A stretch of 64,000 nt of DNA from Dactylonectria macrodidyma (GCA_020744425.1 JAGMUV010000045.1:283348-347347); one strand, 5' to 3'; shown: positions 43,660-55,574, counted from the stretch's first letter. The notes: generated by a model from the sequence alone, not told the origin. Numbers and translations are program-made.

Positions 43660-43868
43660 CTCGAAAGTAAAAGCGGTGCCCAACAAGCTAAAGAAGGAGA
43701 AGAAGGGTATGGGTAAAGTACCTAGGTACCTAGGTGCGACATCAAAGAACGGTGGTCAAGCCAACAGCACCGAGGCAAGAGCTTGGCCCAGCCCAAGTCC
43801 AATTTGTTGTGCACCAGGCCATACAGCAAGGACGCAACAAAAATAGAACCTCGAGGGCATACTCGAGT
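43660..43868. other. Short intergenic region
   Basis: Nothing recognised; CCTAGGTACCTAGGT microrepeat near 43719. Confidence 0.4.
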
Positions 43869-43984
43869 ACATACACAGACACAGACACAGACACGGACAC
43901 AGATACAGACACACACACACACACATACACAAACACATACACAAACACACATACCCAGACACATATACATACACACATACCACA
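43869..43984 (+). repeat. CA-rich microsatellite (ACACAG/ACACAT)n
   Basis: Compound ACAGAC/ACACAC/ACACAT repeat about 110 bp long, abutting rep1 copy E. All ORFs across it are low-complexity artefacts. Confidence 0.9.
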
Positions 43985-44034
43985 CAAGATTAGCGATCCG
44001 TTTTTAGCAGCGCCAGAAAGTGCCGCTTTCGTGC

Positions 44035-44570
44035 TAGGCATGGCGACTGGGGTGCATGTGGATGAAGGGGTGTGCCGTTTGGTGTGTCGTTTGGTCATCG
44101 TCCGTCGTTGTGGAGGAAGACGGCGCGAAAGCGGTGAACTGACGACCCTACCCTATACCACAGAACTAAGAAAGCTTCCGCCACCTAAAGATAGGCTTGA
44201 CAAGCTGGAAGATTGCTCACTTAGTTGACTGTTCTATGGATAATAGCGTGTTTTTTTTTTATTTTAATTTTTTATTCTTTACTTTATTTTTTGCTTTAAA
44301 TTTTTTTTCCTTTTCTTTTTTGTGTTGCCATTCGCAGAGTTTTCGCGACAGTGTATCGAGGCAGTGACTGCCTCCTGCGGTGCTACAGTACAACATTGTT
44401 GATCCATCACATCGTTCACAGATAACAGCCAACAATCGCCAGCGCCGAAAATCCATGCCGACTTCAGACTACCACCCCCGCTCTTCGTTTTCTCTCGCAC
44501 AGCAGACACTTTTGGACTTTGGATTGGGAGAATCATGTCGTGTCGTACATCGTACGTCGGGCGTCGTCTG
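44035..44570 (-). repeat. rep1, copy E (reverse orientation)
   Basis: Reverse complement of 61545-62050, including GGTGTGCCGTTTGGTGTGTC, the T-rich tract (44250-44325, matching the A-rich tract at 61755-61855), CAACATTGTTGATCCATCAC and CCACCCCCGCTCTTCGTTTT. Confidence 0.85.
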
Positions 44571-44599
44571 TCGAGCGTCGTTTCTAACCTTGTCGTGAA

Positions 44600-45240
44600 T
44601 GTGGGGACACACAAGACCACAAGACCACAATGTTCGCCATGACGCTCGCGTGATGATGGTACACACACTAAACACATCCGGGCCCGCCGCAAGAACCTGA
44701 TAGAGTTCACTGCCGTGGAGATACGGAGTAGACAGACGCATTTGATCGGGAGCGGGTCCCTCAGGATGTCGCTGCTTAGACTGGACGGGTGCTTGGTCCA
44801 TGAAAGGGAATTGTCGCGAGGGCGATCAGCGAAAGCTTGATAGCACCAGACATTGTGGAGGAGGTGGGCCGGGACATTGAGGGGCAGTTCGCAGCGATGA
44901 GTGCGCATCGGACCGAAAGGAAGAGAGGGGGTTGACAAACAAACGGGGGGGTTGACAAACAGGGGGGGTTGACAAACAAACAGAGGGGATTGACAAACAG
45001 GTGGGGTTGACAAACAAACAGAGGAGGTTAACAAACAGGGGGGGGGGGGGGGGGGGTTGACAGACAGGGGGTTGACAAACAAACAGAGGGGATTGACAAA
45101 CAAACAGAGGGGGTTGACAAACAGAGGGGGTTGACAAACAGAGGGGGTTGACAAACAGGGGGTTGACAAACAAACAGAGGGGTTGACAAACAAACAGAGG
45201 GGGTTGACAAACAGGAGGTTGACAAACAAACGCGGAGGTC
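44600..45240 (-). repeat. rep2, copy 1, with TTTGTCAACCCCC minisatellite
   Basis: Inverted copy of 57246-57830. It has a unique part (44600-44930, about 330 bp) and a 14-18-bp minisatellite (44930-45230; GGGGTTGACAAACAGAG on the plus strand) that includes a G-run of about 21 at 45036-45056. ORFs on the minus strand (for example 44279-45229 with repeated VNPLCLF) are products of the minisatellite. It is immediately next to rep1 copy E, so rep1 and rep2 may belong to one larger unit. Confidence 0.85.
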
Positions 45241-45414
45241 GTCCTCAAATGTGAAGCGGGTGTGGGGACAAGGTGGGTAATCGCACCTCGTTCATACTTA
45301 CACTGACGACGAAGAACATGTGCAGAAACACGGCGAGGTAGGTGTAGAGCATTGCAGGACCCTGCAAGACGATGCGGGGCGTGATAAGACCTTTTCAGAC
45401 ATTCGAAAACATTC

Positions 45415-45500
45415 GAGGACACGACAAGACGCTCCAAAACGCTCCAAGACACTACGAAACACGACACGACACGACACGACACAACACGACATACAATACG
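45415..45500 (+). repeat. CACGACA/CTCCAAGACA minisatellite
   Basis: Runs of ACACGACAAGACGC- and ACACGACACG-type units. Similar sequence and flanks (GATCGAGATCAGCTC) recur at 60268-60360, in the same orientation. Confidence 0.75.
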
Positions 45501-45987
45501 ATCGAGATCAGCTCACCAGAAAGACTGTAGGGAGCTAGACACTGACATTAAAGTCACGTACGTGTGCATCGCTATACACCATGGTACTGCAAAGTATCAG
45601 ACGTCGCCTGGATCAGAACGTCATCTTTTTCGTCTCATGCGAGAACCAAGTCAGCTTTAGCGAGGTAGCTCAACCGTCGCCCAGAAAGGTTTCCACCGAA
45701 TCCGTTGATGGATCGCCTGGATCTTTTGCTGTGAGCCTTAAGTTCTACCATGCTCACGGGTATAAATAGCGAGGAAGCTCGCCTCCTTGAACTGCATCAA
45801 GTCCTAGCAGACACACTCACATACACATCACCTTGTTGAGGTTGAAGTTGCGTCTGAGCTTTGATCGCACGCTCACTTCATTGGCATTTGATCCGGCCAT
45901 CTTGCTGGTAAAGTATTGATTTTTTCCTTTTCTTTTCTCTTTGAGTCCGAGTCTGGAGACGTTCGCCTCTTCGTCTTTCGCTCTTTC

Positions 45988-46040
45988 TCAGTTCCCTGAG
46001 TTCCCTGAGTTCCCTGAGTTCCCTCAGTTCCCTCATCCCA
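45988..46040 (+). repeat. (GTTCCCTGA)n minisatellite
   Basis: Five 9-bp units, with CAG variants at the right end. Confidence 0.9.
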
Positions 46041-46499
46041 CACCTATCCTTACTGCCGGTTTTCACTCCACTGACGCCCCCCAAGTACTTTCGTTCGGTA
46101 ACCTTGTTCCTTTGTGGTCTAGCCTCTCTGTTTTTGCCAGTCGCTGCTCAAGAGGACTTGATTATGGGAATCCACTGACGTCTTCCCTCTTTGATCCTCC
46201 GCCCTTAGTCATCATGACTGACCGTGGGCGCTTCGCAAGTTATGCTAGGTTTTAGGAATTATCCCAAAACTCTGTCTTGATATCTGCATGCAACGCACAG
46301 GCCACCGCTTATCTCGACATGGGTGAGATGGCTTGCTTTCGCGCTGTGGTTGAATGTTTGTGTTGGATGTTCACGCCTGAGTTGCTGAGTCTTTGTTGAT
46401 GCTCTACTACTTTTGCGATTGAGATCCCCACTTTTTCTATTCAAGAGGTTGTCGCTGGTGGCTTGGCCACCTCACCCCCCTTCCCCCATTTCCTGCTAC

Positions 46500-46650
46500 T
46501 GACATTTACTGACATTTTCTGGCATTTACTGGTGATTACTGGCATTTACTGGCGTTTACTGGCATTTACTGGCGTTTACTGGCATTTACTGGCGTTCTCG
46601 GCGTTCTCGGCGTTCTCGGCGTTCTCGGCGTTCTCGGCGTTCTCGGGCGT
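46500..46650 (+). repeat. Adjacent minisatellites (ATTTACTGGC)n and (GGCGTTCTC)n
   Basis: About eight 10-bp TTTACTGGC(A/G) units followed directly by six 9-bp GGCGTTCTC units. Confidence 0.9.
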
Positions 46651-46702
46651 TTTTTCTTGCTTTTGGGTTTGCTTCATTGCTTTTGGGTTTGCTGCTTTTT
46701 TT

Positions 46703-46740
46703 AGCGTTTGGCGTTTGGCGTTTGGCGTTTGGCGCTTGGT
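46703..46740 (+). repeat. (GCGTTTG)n short tandem repeat
   Basis: Four to five GCGTTTG units. Confidence 0.85.
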
Positions 46741-47559
46741 CCCCCCTTCCCGGTCCCCCTCCCCCCTCTTCATGATTCTTTGACTGTTCGAACATTTGCT
46801 GCGACGATGTTGTAAGTGTTCCCGTCCCTACCCATACTTCATTTACTACTATTATCTTACTTTTAACAGCTCTCTGACCTACCTGCGAGGCAACATCTGC
46901 GGATAGCTGACACACCCACCCATCCTTCCTGCTCGTCAACAGGTTTGTCTCCCACTTTATCCCCAAGACCCGAGAAATCAACCTATCACCCACTATTAAG
47001 ACTAGTTCATCACCATCGCCATCGGGGCGGGCATCAAGAGCAAAGAAGCTCGCCTTGTTGAGCCGCATCGAAATTCAACAGGCGCACTTGCATCTCATTG
47101 CGCAGGATGGTGTTGCAATTGAGCAGCAGTCCGAACATCTTCCTCTGTAGCACTCATTTCTTATTTCATCCGTGTTACAGGTATAGTAGGCTCTCCGAGC
47201 TTGGACACGTACCCTCTCCGTCTCCGACGCCTCCGCTAACACGTCGCAGTGCGCTTGCCCTCGTTGTGGCCGAGGCGAGTGTCTAGCACACAAGCCAGGG
47301 AAGGTCCGTTGTCGTGCTCGAGTATGCTTCGCTCAACGCGGCGGCTTGAGGAAGCTACCTTGGCACACGATGCGAGACAACATGGACGACAATCGCGGGC
47401 GGGGCGTGCGGAAGCACTGCGACGTTCTGCCCAGTGATGTCGTGATTTATCCCTTCAGCCGTTCCCGAACGTTCACGGAAGGCTGCCCGGTACTAGCGGA
47501 ACATAGTATGTGGCCAACGGGGATGCCTGGTTACCCTATCCGTGCTAATAGTACACTGA

Positions 47560-47990
47560 CAACCACGGAACAGAACAGAAGTGGCGCCAGACCGACCCAG
47601 AGAGATAAGACCGTCGTAGTCGGTCCATATCGCAAAGTGTGGTGTAGGTTCGCGGTAAGGGCCGTCCAGGTGTCCATTTCTACGGTAGTGCGAGTTCAGG
47701 TACGTCAGTTGCTTCTCGTTGCTCCATTCTGCCGTCCCTCCGCTTGCCACATCTTCATGAGCTTCAAGACGTCGTCCCCCCCTTTTTCTTCTACTACGGC
47801 AATCCAACCTACTCTTATCCATCCTGCTCTTGACCGAAGCTTCCTCAGCCGCTACGTTCACGTCGTGCGGGATAGCCTCAGCACGAACATATCCGGCGCG
47901 AGCCGTCAGAGATGGTTGGTGAGCAGCGTATCCAACTCCGGCCGTGGGCCCTATTCTCACCCTACGCCCGGCGTTCGAGACTACATGAAT
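47560..47990 (+). repeat. rep3, left copy
   Basis: About 430 bp that aligns in direct orientation with 54485-54935. Shared landmarks are ACAGAACAGAAGTGGC, TACGTCAGTTGCTTCTC, CCTCCGCTTGCCACATCTTC, TTTTTCTTCTACTACGGCAA and CGCTACGTTCACGTCGT. No domain is encoded. Confidence 0.85.
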
Positions 47991-48067
47991 CCGTCACATT
48001 ACTAACGTCAGCTGCACGGAGAAGGGAAGCACCCGAGAAGACAGCACATCGCTAAACCATACGTAAA

Positions 48068-48619
48068 ATGGTTCTTTCAGCACTCACTCCCGTGGATGCT
48101 CGTCGGCGAGAAGGTTCATTCCACCATACTAACTGCTCTCGTACCCTCTCCCTTTCCAATCCTGATTGGAGCTGGGATAGCAGACGATGGTGCAGGGAAT
48201 CACTTTTCAGGAGTGGCTCCCTGCTGTGTTGTTGTCTGTGCCTCTGCTTTGGCAAGTTTCTTATTAAGAAGCTTGTTTTCGTCGCTGGCAGGAAGTCAGA
48301 GGTTCGTCAACATGTTCCCGTCCTCCCGGAGCTCGTTAACAGAGTCGTGATTGCAGCGTATATATCCTTGACCCGGCAGCTGGCGGGGTTTCTTGACTGC
48401 AAGTGCATTATTGAGACCAAGAAGGTTCCAGGTGTGAAGGGAGTGCTTCGTGACCTACCATACCCAGTCGAAGTTGACGATATAAACCACGCCGCCGTTC
48501 TCGAGCTGGAAGGCAAGGTCTTCCCTGGAACAATGGTGGCTTTGGGCCAAGATGGCCTGGCTGAGTTGAAAGGACGACGCAAAGAAGGCATTTGGATCCA
48601 TGGCGGCGTGCCTCACTAA
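48068..48619 (+). CDS. Hypothetical protein, unrecognised
   Basis: 183 codons from the ATG at 48068. The N-terminal 70 residues are Ser/Arg/Cys rich and look non-coding. The last 100 (VRQHVPVLPELVNRVVIAAY; PVEVDDINHAAVLELEGKVF; LKGRRKEGIWIHGGVPH) look more protein-like. It could be the final exon of a spliced gene or an unrelated element's remnant. No domain, signal or membrane segment was identified, and it lies between rep3 and the LINE. Confidence 0.3.
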   Translation: MVLSALTPVDARRREGSFHHTNCSRTLSLSNPDWSWDSRRWCRESLFRSGSLLCCCLCLCFGKFLIKKLVFVAGRKSEVRQHVPVLPELVNRVVIAAYISLTRQLAGFLDCKCIIETKKVPGVKGVLRDLPYPVEVDDINHAAVLELEGKVFPGTMVALGQDGLAELKGRRKEGIWIHGGVPH

Positions 48620-48944
48620 AACGAGCAATGTCGGGAGACTCTTATTATACGAACGCTGTTTCCTTGCAGCTGGCGAATCGGCTTATACTAGCACGCTGGA
48701 GTGGAGAGTCGATCTGACACAATGTTGGGACTGCCAGGTGCTCAGCCACTGAGCCTTCTCGTGCAGCGAGAACCAGGTGTGTGCGAGATGCGCCGCCGAA
48801 GGCCATCACCACAGCGCGTGCCAAACGCAGGTACTCAAGTGTGTGCCTTGTGGTGATGGACCGCACGAGTCGTTCAGCAGAAGCTGCCCGAAGCTCTGAT
48901 CTACCCAGCATGGGTAGGATGTTTCGGGCAATTCAACTGGATGT
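48620..48944. other. Between hypothetical ORF and LINE copy 2
   Basis: Nothing recognised. Confidence 0.4.
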
Positions 48945-49102
48945 ACCTTCCTTTGTCGTCTTACTTTCTTGGCACGCAGATGTTAACAGGGTGTTGCAGA
49001 AAGTAGCCTCAATTACACCCATTTCCCTAGCAAGTGCACCGCAACAACCCATGATCCTGCGATCCGCGCAGCCTCTGGCGAGGGCGATGGCATCGGTCAC
49101 CG

Positions 49103-50710
49103 GTGCGCCCGCCTTCCCAGATCGCTTCGACCTGGGAATCCATACTCGCGCCAATCTCAATCGAGGAGCCCGCATGGACCTCTTGCAAAACATCTCGGCC
49201 GTTGTGCATGGACATGTTGGTGTCCCGCCGGCCTTCGGGAGGACGGCGCAAACGCCATCTTCGCCTTCCATTCGGTCTCTACGCTGCGGCCACGGAAGGA
49301 GCCCAGCTTGCCTGTCCGTCCGTCCGTCCTCCTCTCCCGATCGTACTCGGACCACTGAACAGCAACCAGTATCTCTTATTGAATCAGACAGTAGGCTCGC
49401 ATGCGAGCGTGTGGAGGAGTACACTGCCAAGTTGAAGGTGTACCAGGTCTTCTGTGCTCAATTCGGGGGATGCGACGGAACAATCCACCACAGGACTCGA
49501 ATGAGAATTCGCTCAAGAGTTTGCCAATAGGTTCTTGGATCCGTGGAACTAGGCACTCACTGACGCTAAATATGGTCCCGTGCCTACCTACAGCAGCGTC
49601 GCGGCCTCGCCTCCGGCTGCAAACAATTCTCTTACCCACCAACATCAACAGCATCATCAACATCAACATCATCAACATCATCAACATCATCAACATCATC
49701 AACATCATCAACATCATCAACATCATCAACATCATCAACATCATCAACATCATCAACATCATCAACATCATCAACATCATCAACATCATCAACATCATCA
49801 ACATCATCAACATCATCAACATCATCAACATCATCAACATCATCAACATCATCAACATCATCAACATCATCAACATCATCAACATCATCGGCATCATCGA
49901 CATCATCAACAAAACCCCCCTCATCGCCAGGGGTAGCTGACTGCTGTTCTCCCTCCCCGCGAGAACCTCCGTGTCTTCACCCAGTAAGACGCCGGAGCTC
50001 CGGCTAGAGCTCACAAGGACTTTGTAACCCGGGCCTATATGTCCGGGAAACTTGGAGAGGGCTGACGCAAGATCCTGCGAGTTTTCCCAAGTCAGGTCCG
50101 GATGGGTCGTCCTCGCCACCGACATAATCACCCACGATCTCCTCGTACAGAGATAAATGGAATGGGCAGCCGATGCAGGGGCTGCTGCTATAGAGACTAA
50201 CAAGGAGTGGTTTACGTTTACTTATGTAGTCCCAGACTGCCTACCCTTGCAAACTGATCGACCTCTACGGCAACGAGGCAGACAGTGATGCTGCTGTGAA
50301 GGAAGAAATTAAAATCCAGACAGGGCTGAAGCCTGTCGACATACGCCCCTTACGGCACCAGTCCGACAACCCTCTAACAAAACTTGACTTATATCTTTTT
50401 CTCGAGCCAGTCAAGGAGTATTGGCGCCTCTTCAGCAGCCAACCAGCAAGGCTCATCGAGAAAACCAACCGCGCTAAGCAGTGCGACGTATGCTTGGGAT
50501 GCCACCCGCTGCGCACCTGCTATCAATGCCCTCTGTGCGTACGCTGCGGTAAGACTGGCCACGACTCCGTGGACTGCACTGCCCCAGAGTAGTGTGCCAA
50601 CTGCCTCGGCCCGCACAGCGCCAACTTCGCCAAGTGCCCAGCTCGACCGAAGAAAGTGCACGGCGTGCTCCGCCGGCTACCCAAAGAGCAGAGAGACCAC
50701 ATGCGAACGG
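49103..50710 (+). pseudogene. LINE ORF1 (Gag-like) of copy 2
   Basis: Matches copy 1 ORF1 (ESDSRLACERVEEYTAKLKV). It then carries a (CATCATCAA)n expansion where copy 1 has poly-Gln. Then come KIQTGLKPVDIRPLRHQSDN and three CCHC knuckles: CDVCLGCHPLRTC, CVRCGKTGHDSVDC and, after a stop, CANCLGPHSANFAKC. Multiple frame breaks make it inactive. Confidence 0.75.
49641..49910 (+). repeat. (CATCATCAA)n repeat, 9-bp units, inside LINE ORF1
   Basis: About 28 nearly perfect units; the frames read HQH or INI repeats. The plus-strand sequence is an almost pure expansion and the longest pure microsatellite in the window. Confidence 0.95.
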
Positions 50711-50999
50711 TAGGTGCCGGGACATACCGCCAGCGCCACTCGACCCAAGACGCGATAGCGCCCGGTCACAAGGACGATCCAGCCTTTGCGCTCCCAGTTC
50801 CGCCGCGTCGAGAGCGCGCTCATGCATAATCGTGGCCACCCCCCGAAGAAGCAGAGGAACCCGAGCACCCAAGACCTGGCTCTCCAAGGAAGTACCACAC
50901 TGTCCTTATCACACGGCCCCGTGACCATGAGCATGATCACGAGTAGATGCCCGTGAGCACAAAGGTGCGATAAAAAAAAAAACTCTCCGAGACTTTCAG

Positions 51000-53900
51000 G
51001 CCAACGTCGGCAAGATGTCCCCGGTCCATGACTGTGCTCTTGCATTAGCAGACTCGGAACGATACGATCTCGTGCTCCTCAAGAACCATGGACAACGATG
51101 GCAAATCCCCGTTGCCTCACAAAGACTCACCCGGCATACGACACCTGCTCTCCAGTCGAAGCGTGGGATAGCAATAGCACTCGGCCCAGAGTCATGACGT
51201 ATGTCCGCCGTGACGCCAAGCTCCTGGCAGACCAGAACCGACCCTACATAAGCCGCGATATCCTGTGGCTTACGGTCAACGATATAGCGATCGTTAACTT
51301 CTACCGCCAGAACGATGAAAATGGTGGATTGGATATTCTACTGCAATGGCCCAACAGACGACGAGCTCAAGGGCTTCGTAGAAATCGCAGAACTCGGATC
51401 GACTGGGATCCCCGTTGCTGCCTCGGGTCCGTCGAAGCTAGACGAGCTCGCATCTACGCTCGTGAGCCCCTTTCAATCAGCAGCGAAGGCAACGGACGGG
51501 CCTGCGAGGAAGGGAGCACACGGCGCTCCGTGGTGGACCGAAGAGTGCGACCGTGCCGCAGCCGGATATCGTGCGATCAGAAGACTGTACCCCCTCGGAT
51601 TCAACCAAGAGTTTTTAGCTAGCCAAACGAGATTTCCACCCTGTGGTTCGCCAGGCTGGAAGGCTCTTCTGGCGGAACCTGATCGACAGCTTCTCAGACA
51701 GCAGCTCCGTTTTCAAGGTCGTCCGGTGACTGGGATCACCAGGGCCTTTCCAACCTCCTCCACTGCAAGTGGACGAGGTAGTCTACGAAACCCAGCTGGA
51801 CGAGGCTAACGTGCTCCGGCGAGCTACTTTGGAGCGGCAAACAGCAGATGATGATATATATTCACGACCCCTGGATTCCGGTCAACACTCACCCACACAA
51901 TGATTCCACTCCCGCAGAAAATCTCTCTGGAAGCACAGGAAGCGACTTTCCGTACCGGGAAGACATCTCCGGGAGCAGATAGCATCACAGTCAAACTCCT
52001 TACAGCACTGTGGCACATCATTGGGTCGCACGCCCGTCGCCTCTTCGAGGGGTGTCTAGCAATAGGCCACCACCCAAAACCCTTCAGGGTAGCAGAGGTG
52101 GTTGCGATCGCTACGCTTGGACAAAGAGACCTGACAGCCCCACGAGCATGGCGACCTATCTCTTTGCTCTTCTGCTTCGGCAAGGGAATGGAACGGTCAG
52201 TTGCGCGTCGTCTCGTGTGGGCATGAATTCACTACGGAGAGTCCTTCATCCCCAGCAAGCCGGAGCTCTCCCTAAGACATCGGCGACAGACCTTGGAGCT
52301 ACTTTGGTTCACGACATTGAGGAAGCATTTTCCCGCAAGAGGGTGGTCACACTGGTCACGATGGACATCTAAGGTGCATCTGACACTGCCATGCGCAACA
52401 GACTCATTTTGCGATTCTGCGAACAAGGCGGGCCGGACCATCTCACACGATAGGCTAGGTCCTTTATTGGACGACCGATGTGCTCGTGCTAGGTACCAAG
52501 ACACCATCACACCGCTCTCTCCTCTCTAGTGCGGGTCTCCCTCAGGGATTGCCGGTATCGCCGATCCTCTTTCAGCTGTATACAGAACCCATGTGCCGAT
52601 TAGGAAACCCTCAAGGCCGATTCGGTTATGCAGATGGCACGGACAACACGGACAATACAGGCGCCCTGCGCACAGGCGATGCAGTAGAATAGACAGCAGC
52701 TGCGGCATCACGTTCTGTCGAAGAAATGGTCCTCTGGGTGCGGCAAACGGGGTATCTTTCGACCTAAGAAGACGGAAGTCATGCACTTTTCTCGGAGCAA
52801 GCTCAAGACTGCGCCGGCAATACGCCATGGTGATGTCGAGAAGCATCCCGAGGCAGCTATGCGCTGGCTAGGCATCTGGCTGGACAGCAGCCTTTCATTC
52901 CGAGTCCACATAGAGAAGTAGACGGCTAAGCACAGGCCGTCGCCTGTTATCTACGAGGACTCACCAACATGAAGCATGGCCCAGTGCCCAGTGCTGTGCG
53001 GAGTGCCGTCAGGGTATTTGTGGAGCCAGTCCTGCTCTATGACGCCGAAGTATGGCACCCTAGTGCAACCCGACCGCGATGGAACCAATCGTCGTCTCAA
53101 GACCGGCCATCAAATATTCGACACTTCTTGCGGAGATTGAACGAGGCCATTGACCAGTCCACGCGAGCTATGCTCCCGGTCTGGAGGACGACCCCTATCG
53201 CCATCCTCCATCGGCAAAGCGAGATACCGCCAGCGGCTTAGCTTCTTGAAGTACGTCGATATTGTTTCTCAGCTCGACTTTCATCCCTCGACGAGGCCCA
53301 CCCCATCGCGAAGCGCACGTTTTGACCTAGACATCCCACATGCCATAGGCTCATCAAGCGGAAGTACTAAACCTCATCAGAGGCAAGCTTCAGGACGCGT
53401 CTCCGACGAGCCGATGAGCTCCTCGCGCCCTGCGTACGGCCGACCCTCATCCAACAATTCTACAGCAAGGAACAGGAAACAGTCCTACAGATAGCTTCGG
53501 AAGGAGAATCTGCTGAGGCTTCCCAGGCTTTCCTCCAGTGGATCGAATCAGTACACTCATTTACCTTGATCGTATACTCAGACGGGTCCTTGTCCTCACA
53601 GGGAGCAGTCAGCTGCGGCTTCGCCATTCACCAGAACGACCTCTCCATCTGGGACGGCTCCGGCCGTCTTGGGCTTGCCGAGGTCTTTGATGCTGAGACC
53701 ATAGAAGCACTAGAGGGCCTCGAGGCCGTCCTATACCTCCCAGGATCAGCGACACAGGATATCGTAGTCTGCTTAGACAACCTGGCAGCTGCCACATGTG
53801 TACGTGGCAAGCCTTCCTCGAGTTCCAGGCCTGAGCTGCATCACATGGAACCACACAAGTACGCTGCATACCTGGCCACACGAACAATCCTAGCAACAAA

Positions 53901-54243
53901 CAGGCCAACAAACTGGCAAAAGCAGCTTCGTCGCTGCCGGAGGCGGACGGCGCTCAGCCGACGCTGGCATACCTGCGAAAGATGACGAAGTTAAAACCCA
54001 AGGAAGCTTTCGCATCATGGTGGTCAACTTTGCCTTCGAACAGTACAGGAGATTTAATCTTCAAGGCGACTATACGCTGCTCACGTGCCCACCGGAGCTC
54101 TCGCTCCCTCGGACAGCTCTGCATCATCTGCTCGCAGCAAAATCCGTCCACGGGGACTTCGCTGCATATGACGAAAGAGTCAACCACGACGGCGCGCGAG
54201 TGATCTGGTCGTCGCATAAGCAGTACCTTCAGGCGAGCTAGCA
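51000..54243 (+). pseudogene. LINE ORF2 (endonuclease-RT-RNase H) of copy 2
   Basis: Endonuclease: PVHDCALALADSERYDLVLL and NRPYISRDILWLTVNDIAIV (51015-51345), missing the GDFNxxH part retained in copy 1. Reverse transcriptase: TVKLLTALWHIIGSHARRLF, TAPRAWRPISLLFCFGKGME, and a mutated FxDD box reading FGYADGTD near 52620. RNase H: LIVYSDGSLSSQGAVSCGFA, ETIEALEGLEAVLYL, VVCLDNLAAATC (53560-53800). At least seven frame changes or stops (for example near 52370, 52470, 52520 and 52690). Confidence 0.8.
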
Positions 54244-54484
54244 TTGCACACTGGTATACTGGCGGCTGGCCTTTTGTTGTCAAGTTGCATTTCCTCCATG
54301 CCCATTCCCCATCCCTCCACTTGACAGCGTTCGCAAAGGTATACATCTCGATTGAGTACGTTCATATGGCGTCGCTGCTGAGGTGAGGCCATGACACGAG
54401 AGTGCCTTAACATACGACATCGGAACGCAGGCGGTTGCGTACAAAACACCGATGGCAAACGTTCAAATGGAGTTCTCGCCAAGT

Positions 54485-54935
54485 ATGCTCGCAACGACAA
54501 CAGAACAGAAGTGGCAGTGGACTGACCTGGAGATAAGACCGGCTTGGACGATTCATCGCGCAAAAGTGCTGCGTAGGTTCGTGGTAACGGCCATGAAGCT
54601 GTCCATTTCTAACGCTAGTGCGAGTTCGAGTTCTGGTACGTCAGTTGCTTCTCATTGCTCCATTCTGCTGTCCCTCCGCTTGCCACATCTTCATGAGCTT
54701 CTAGACATCGTCCCCCCTTTTTCTTCTACTACGGCAACCCAACCTACTCTTATCCAACCTGCTCTTGACCGAAGCATCCTTAGCCGCTACGTTCACGTCG
54801 TATGGGATCGTCTCGGACATGAAGACTTCCGGCACGAGCCATCAGAGATCATGAGTGAGCAGCGTATCTCTAACTCTAGCCATTGCCATTGTCTCTGTTC
54901 CCCTATGCTCGTCGCTCGAGACGAGATGAACCACC
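54485..54935 (+). repeat. rep3, right copy
   Basis: Direct repeat of 47560-47990, about 6.9 kb away, divergent by numerous substitutions. The two copies bracket LINE copy 2 and the hypothetical ORF. Confidence 0.85.
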
Positions 54936-55574
54936 AAACACCTTCTACCTCGTTCCAAGCAGAGCTGCTCACCCGCGATGTGCGTGGCCCAATCTCTTCG
55001 GCCTCTGTCGCTGCTGCCTCATCGGTGGTAGCTACTACTTGTTCTTCCCATGACGCTAGCGTGAGCGGTTGAATGGTTTCTACCGGTAGATGCTTCATTC
55101 GTATGTCCCCGAGTCTTGTCGCTACCTAGTAAAGTGGTGACCGATATGACGTACATGCTCGTATGCAAGACGTCAACTTGCGAAGGGGTTGGTGCCGGAC
55201 AACGTAGGAATGTCCATCCACATCTTGATTATATCTTGATTGTTCTCCTTTCGAAATTGTTGCTGTACTGGAGCGATATGAGCTTCTGCGTCTGCCACGC
55301 TTGTCGCCACAGCATTAAACACCCCAATGATTGCTTGTACTCCTGATTTGTGGTCCTAGACCCTGTTGACCCGTGCCACGAGTCTATACATGGATCCATG
55401 CATATGTATAGGTACACATTGGACGTGTAGTATACCTTCGGGGCTACAGTGGCTGTCAACTATTGTCTTGCTGTGACTGGCTACTCGCCTCTTAAACGCG
55501 GCACCGCTCCTCTTCTCCCAGCCCAATGCGTCCTTGATGATTGATGATTGATGACTAATTCAACTGCCTTGCGG
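54936..55574. other. Non-coding, nothing recognised
   Basis: Short ORFs only; a TGATGATTGATGATTGATGA microrepeat near 55536. Confidence 0.5.

Larger units (their letters stand above)
45501..47555. other. Non-coding, minisatellite-rich
   Basis: Several local minisatellites are listed separately. 45575-45665 resembles 60380-60480 (GAACGTCATCTTTTTCGTCTC ... GCGAGAACCAA). Short ORFs such as 46463-46783 are minisatellite translations. No domain recognised. Confidence 0.5.
48945..54243 (+). mobile_element. Tad1-like LINE, copy 2, nearly full length, decayed
   Basis: A 5' leader like copy 1, then ORF1 with zinc knuckles, and ORF2 with APE endonuclease, reverse transcriptase and RNase H segments, all carrying frameshifts and stops. 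It reads for about 5.3 kb. The domain order EN-RT-RNase H behind a CCHC ORF1 is that of fungal Tad1-like non-LTR retrotransposons. A 3' end or target duplication could not be fixed. It is flanked by the rep3 direct repeats. Confidence 0.85.

Noticed and set aside
43734..44228. Thr/Asp/His-repeat ORF across the CA microsatellite
   Set aside because: Low-complexity microsatellite translation fused to reverse rep1.
44279..45229. 316-codon minus-strand ORF with VNPLCLF repeats
   Set aside because: It is the translation of the TTTGTCAACCCCC minisatellite and adjoining rep1/rep2 sequence.
45988..46740. Regularly spaced repeats considered as a CRISPR array
   Set aside because: Head-to-tail minisatellites of 7-10 bp without unique spacers, in a eukaryotic context.
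49376..50203. MLMMLMMLMM ORF on the minus strand
   Set aside because: Artefact of the CATCATCAA expansion, antisense to LINE ORF1.
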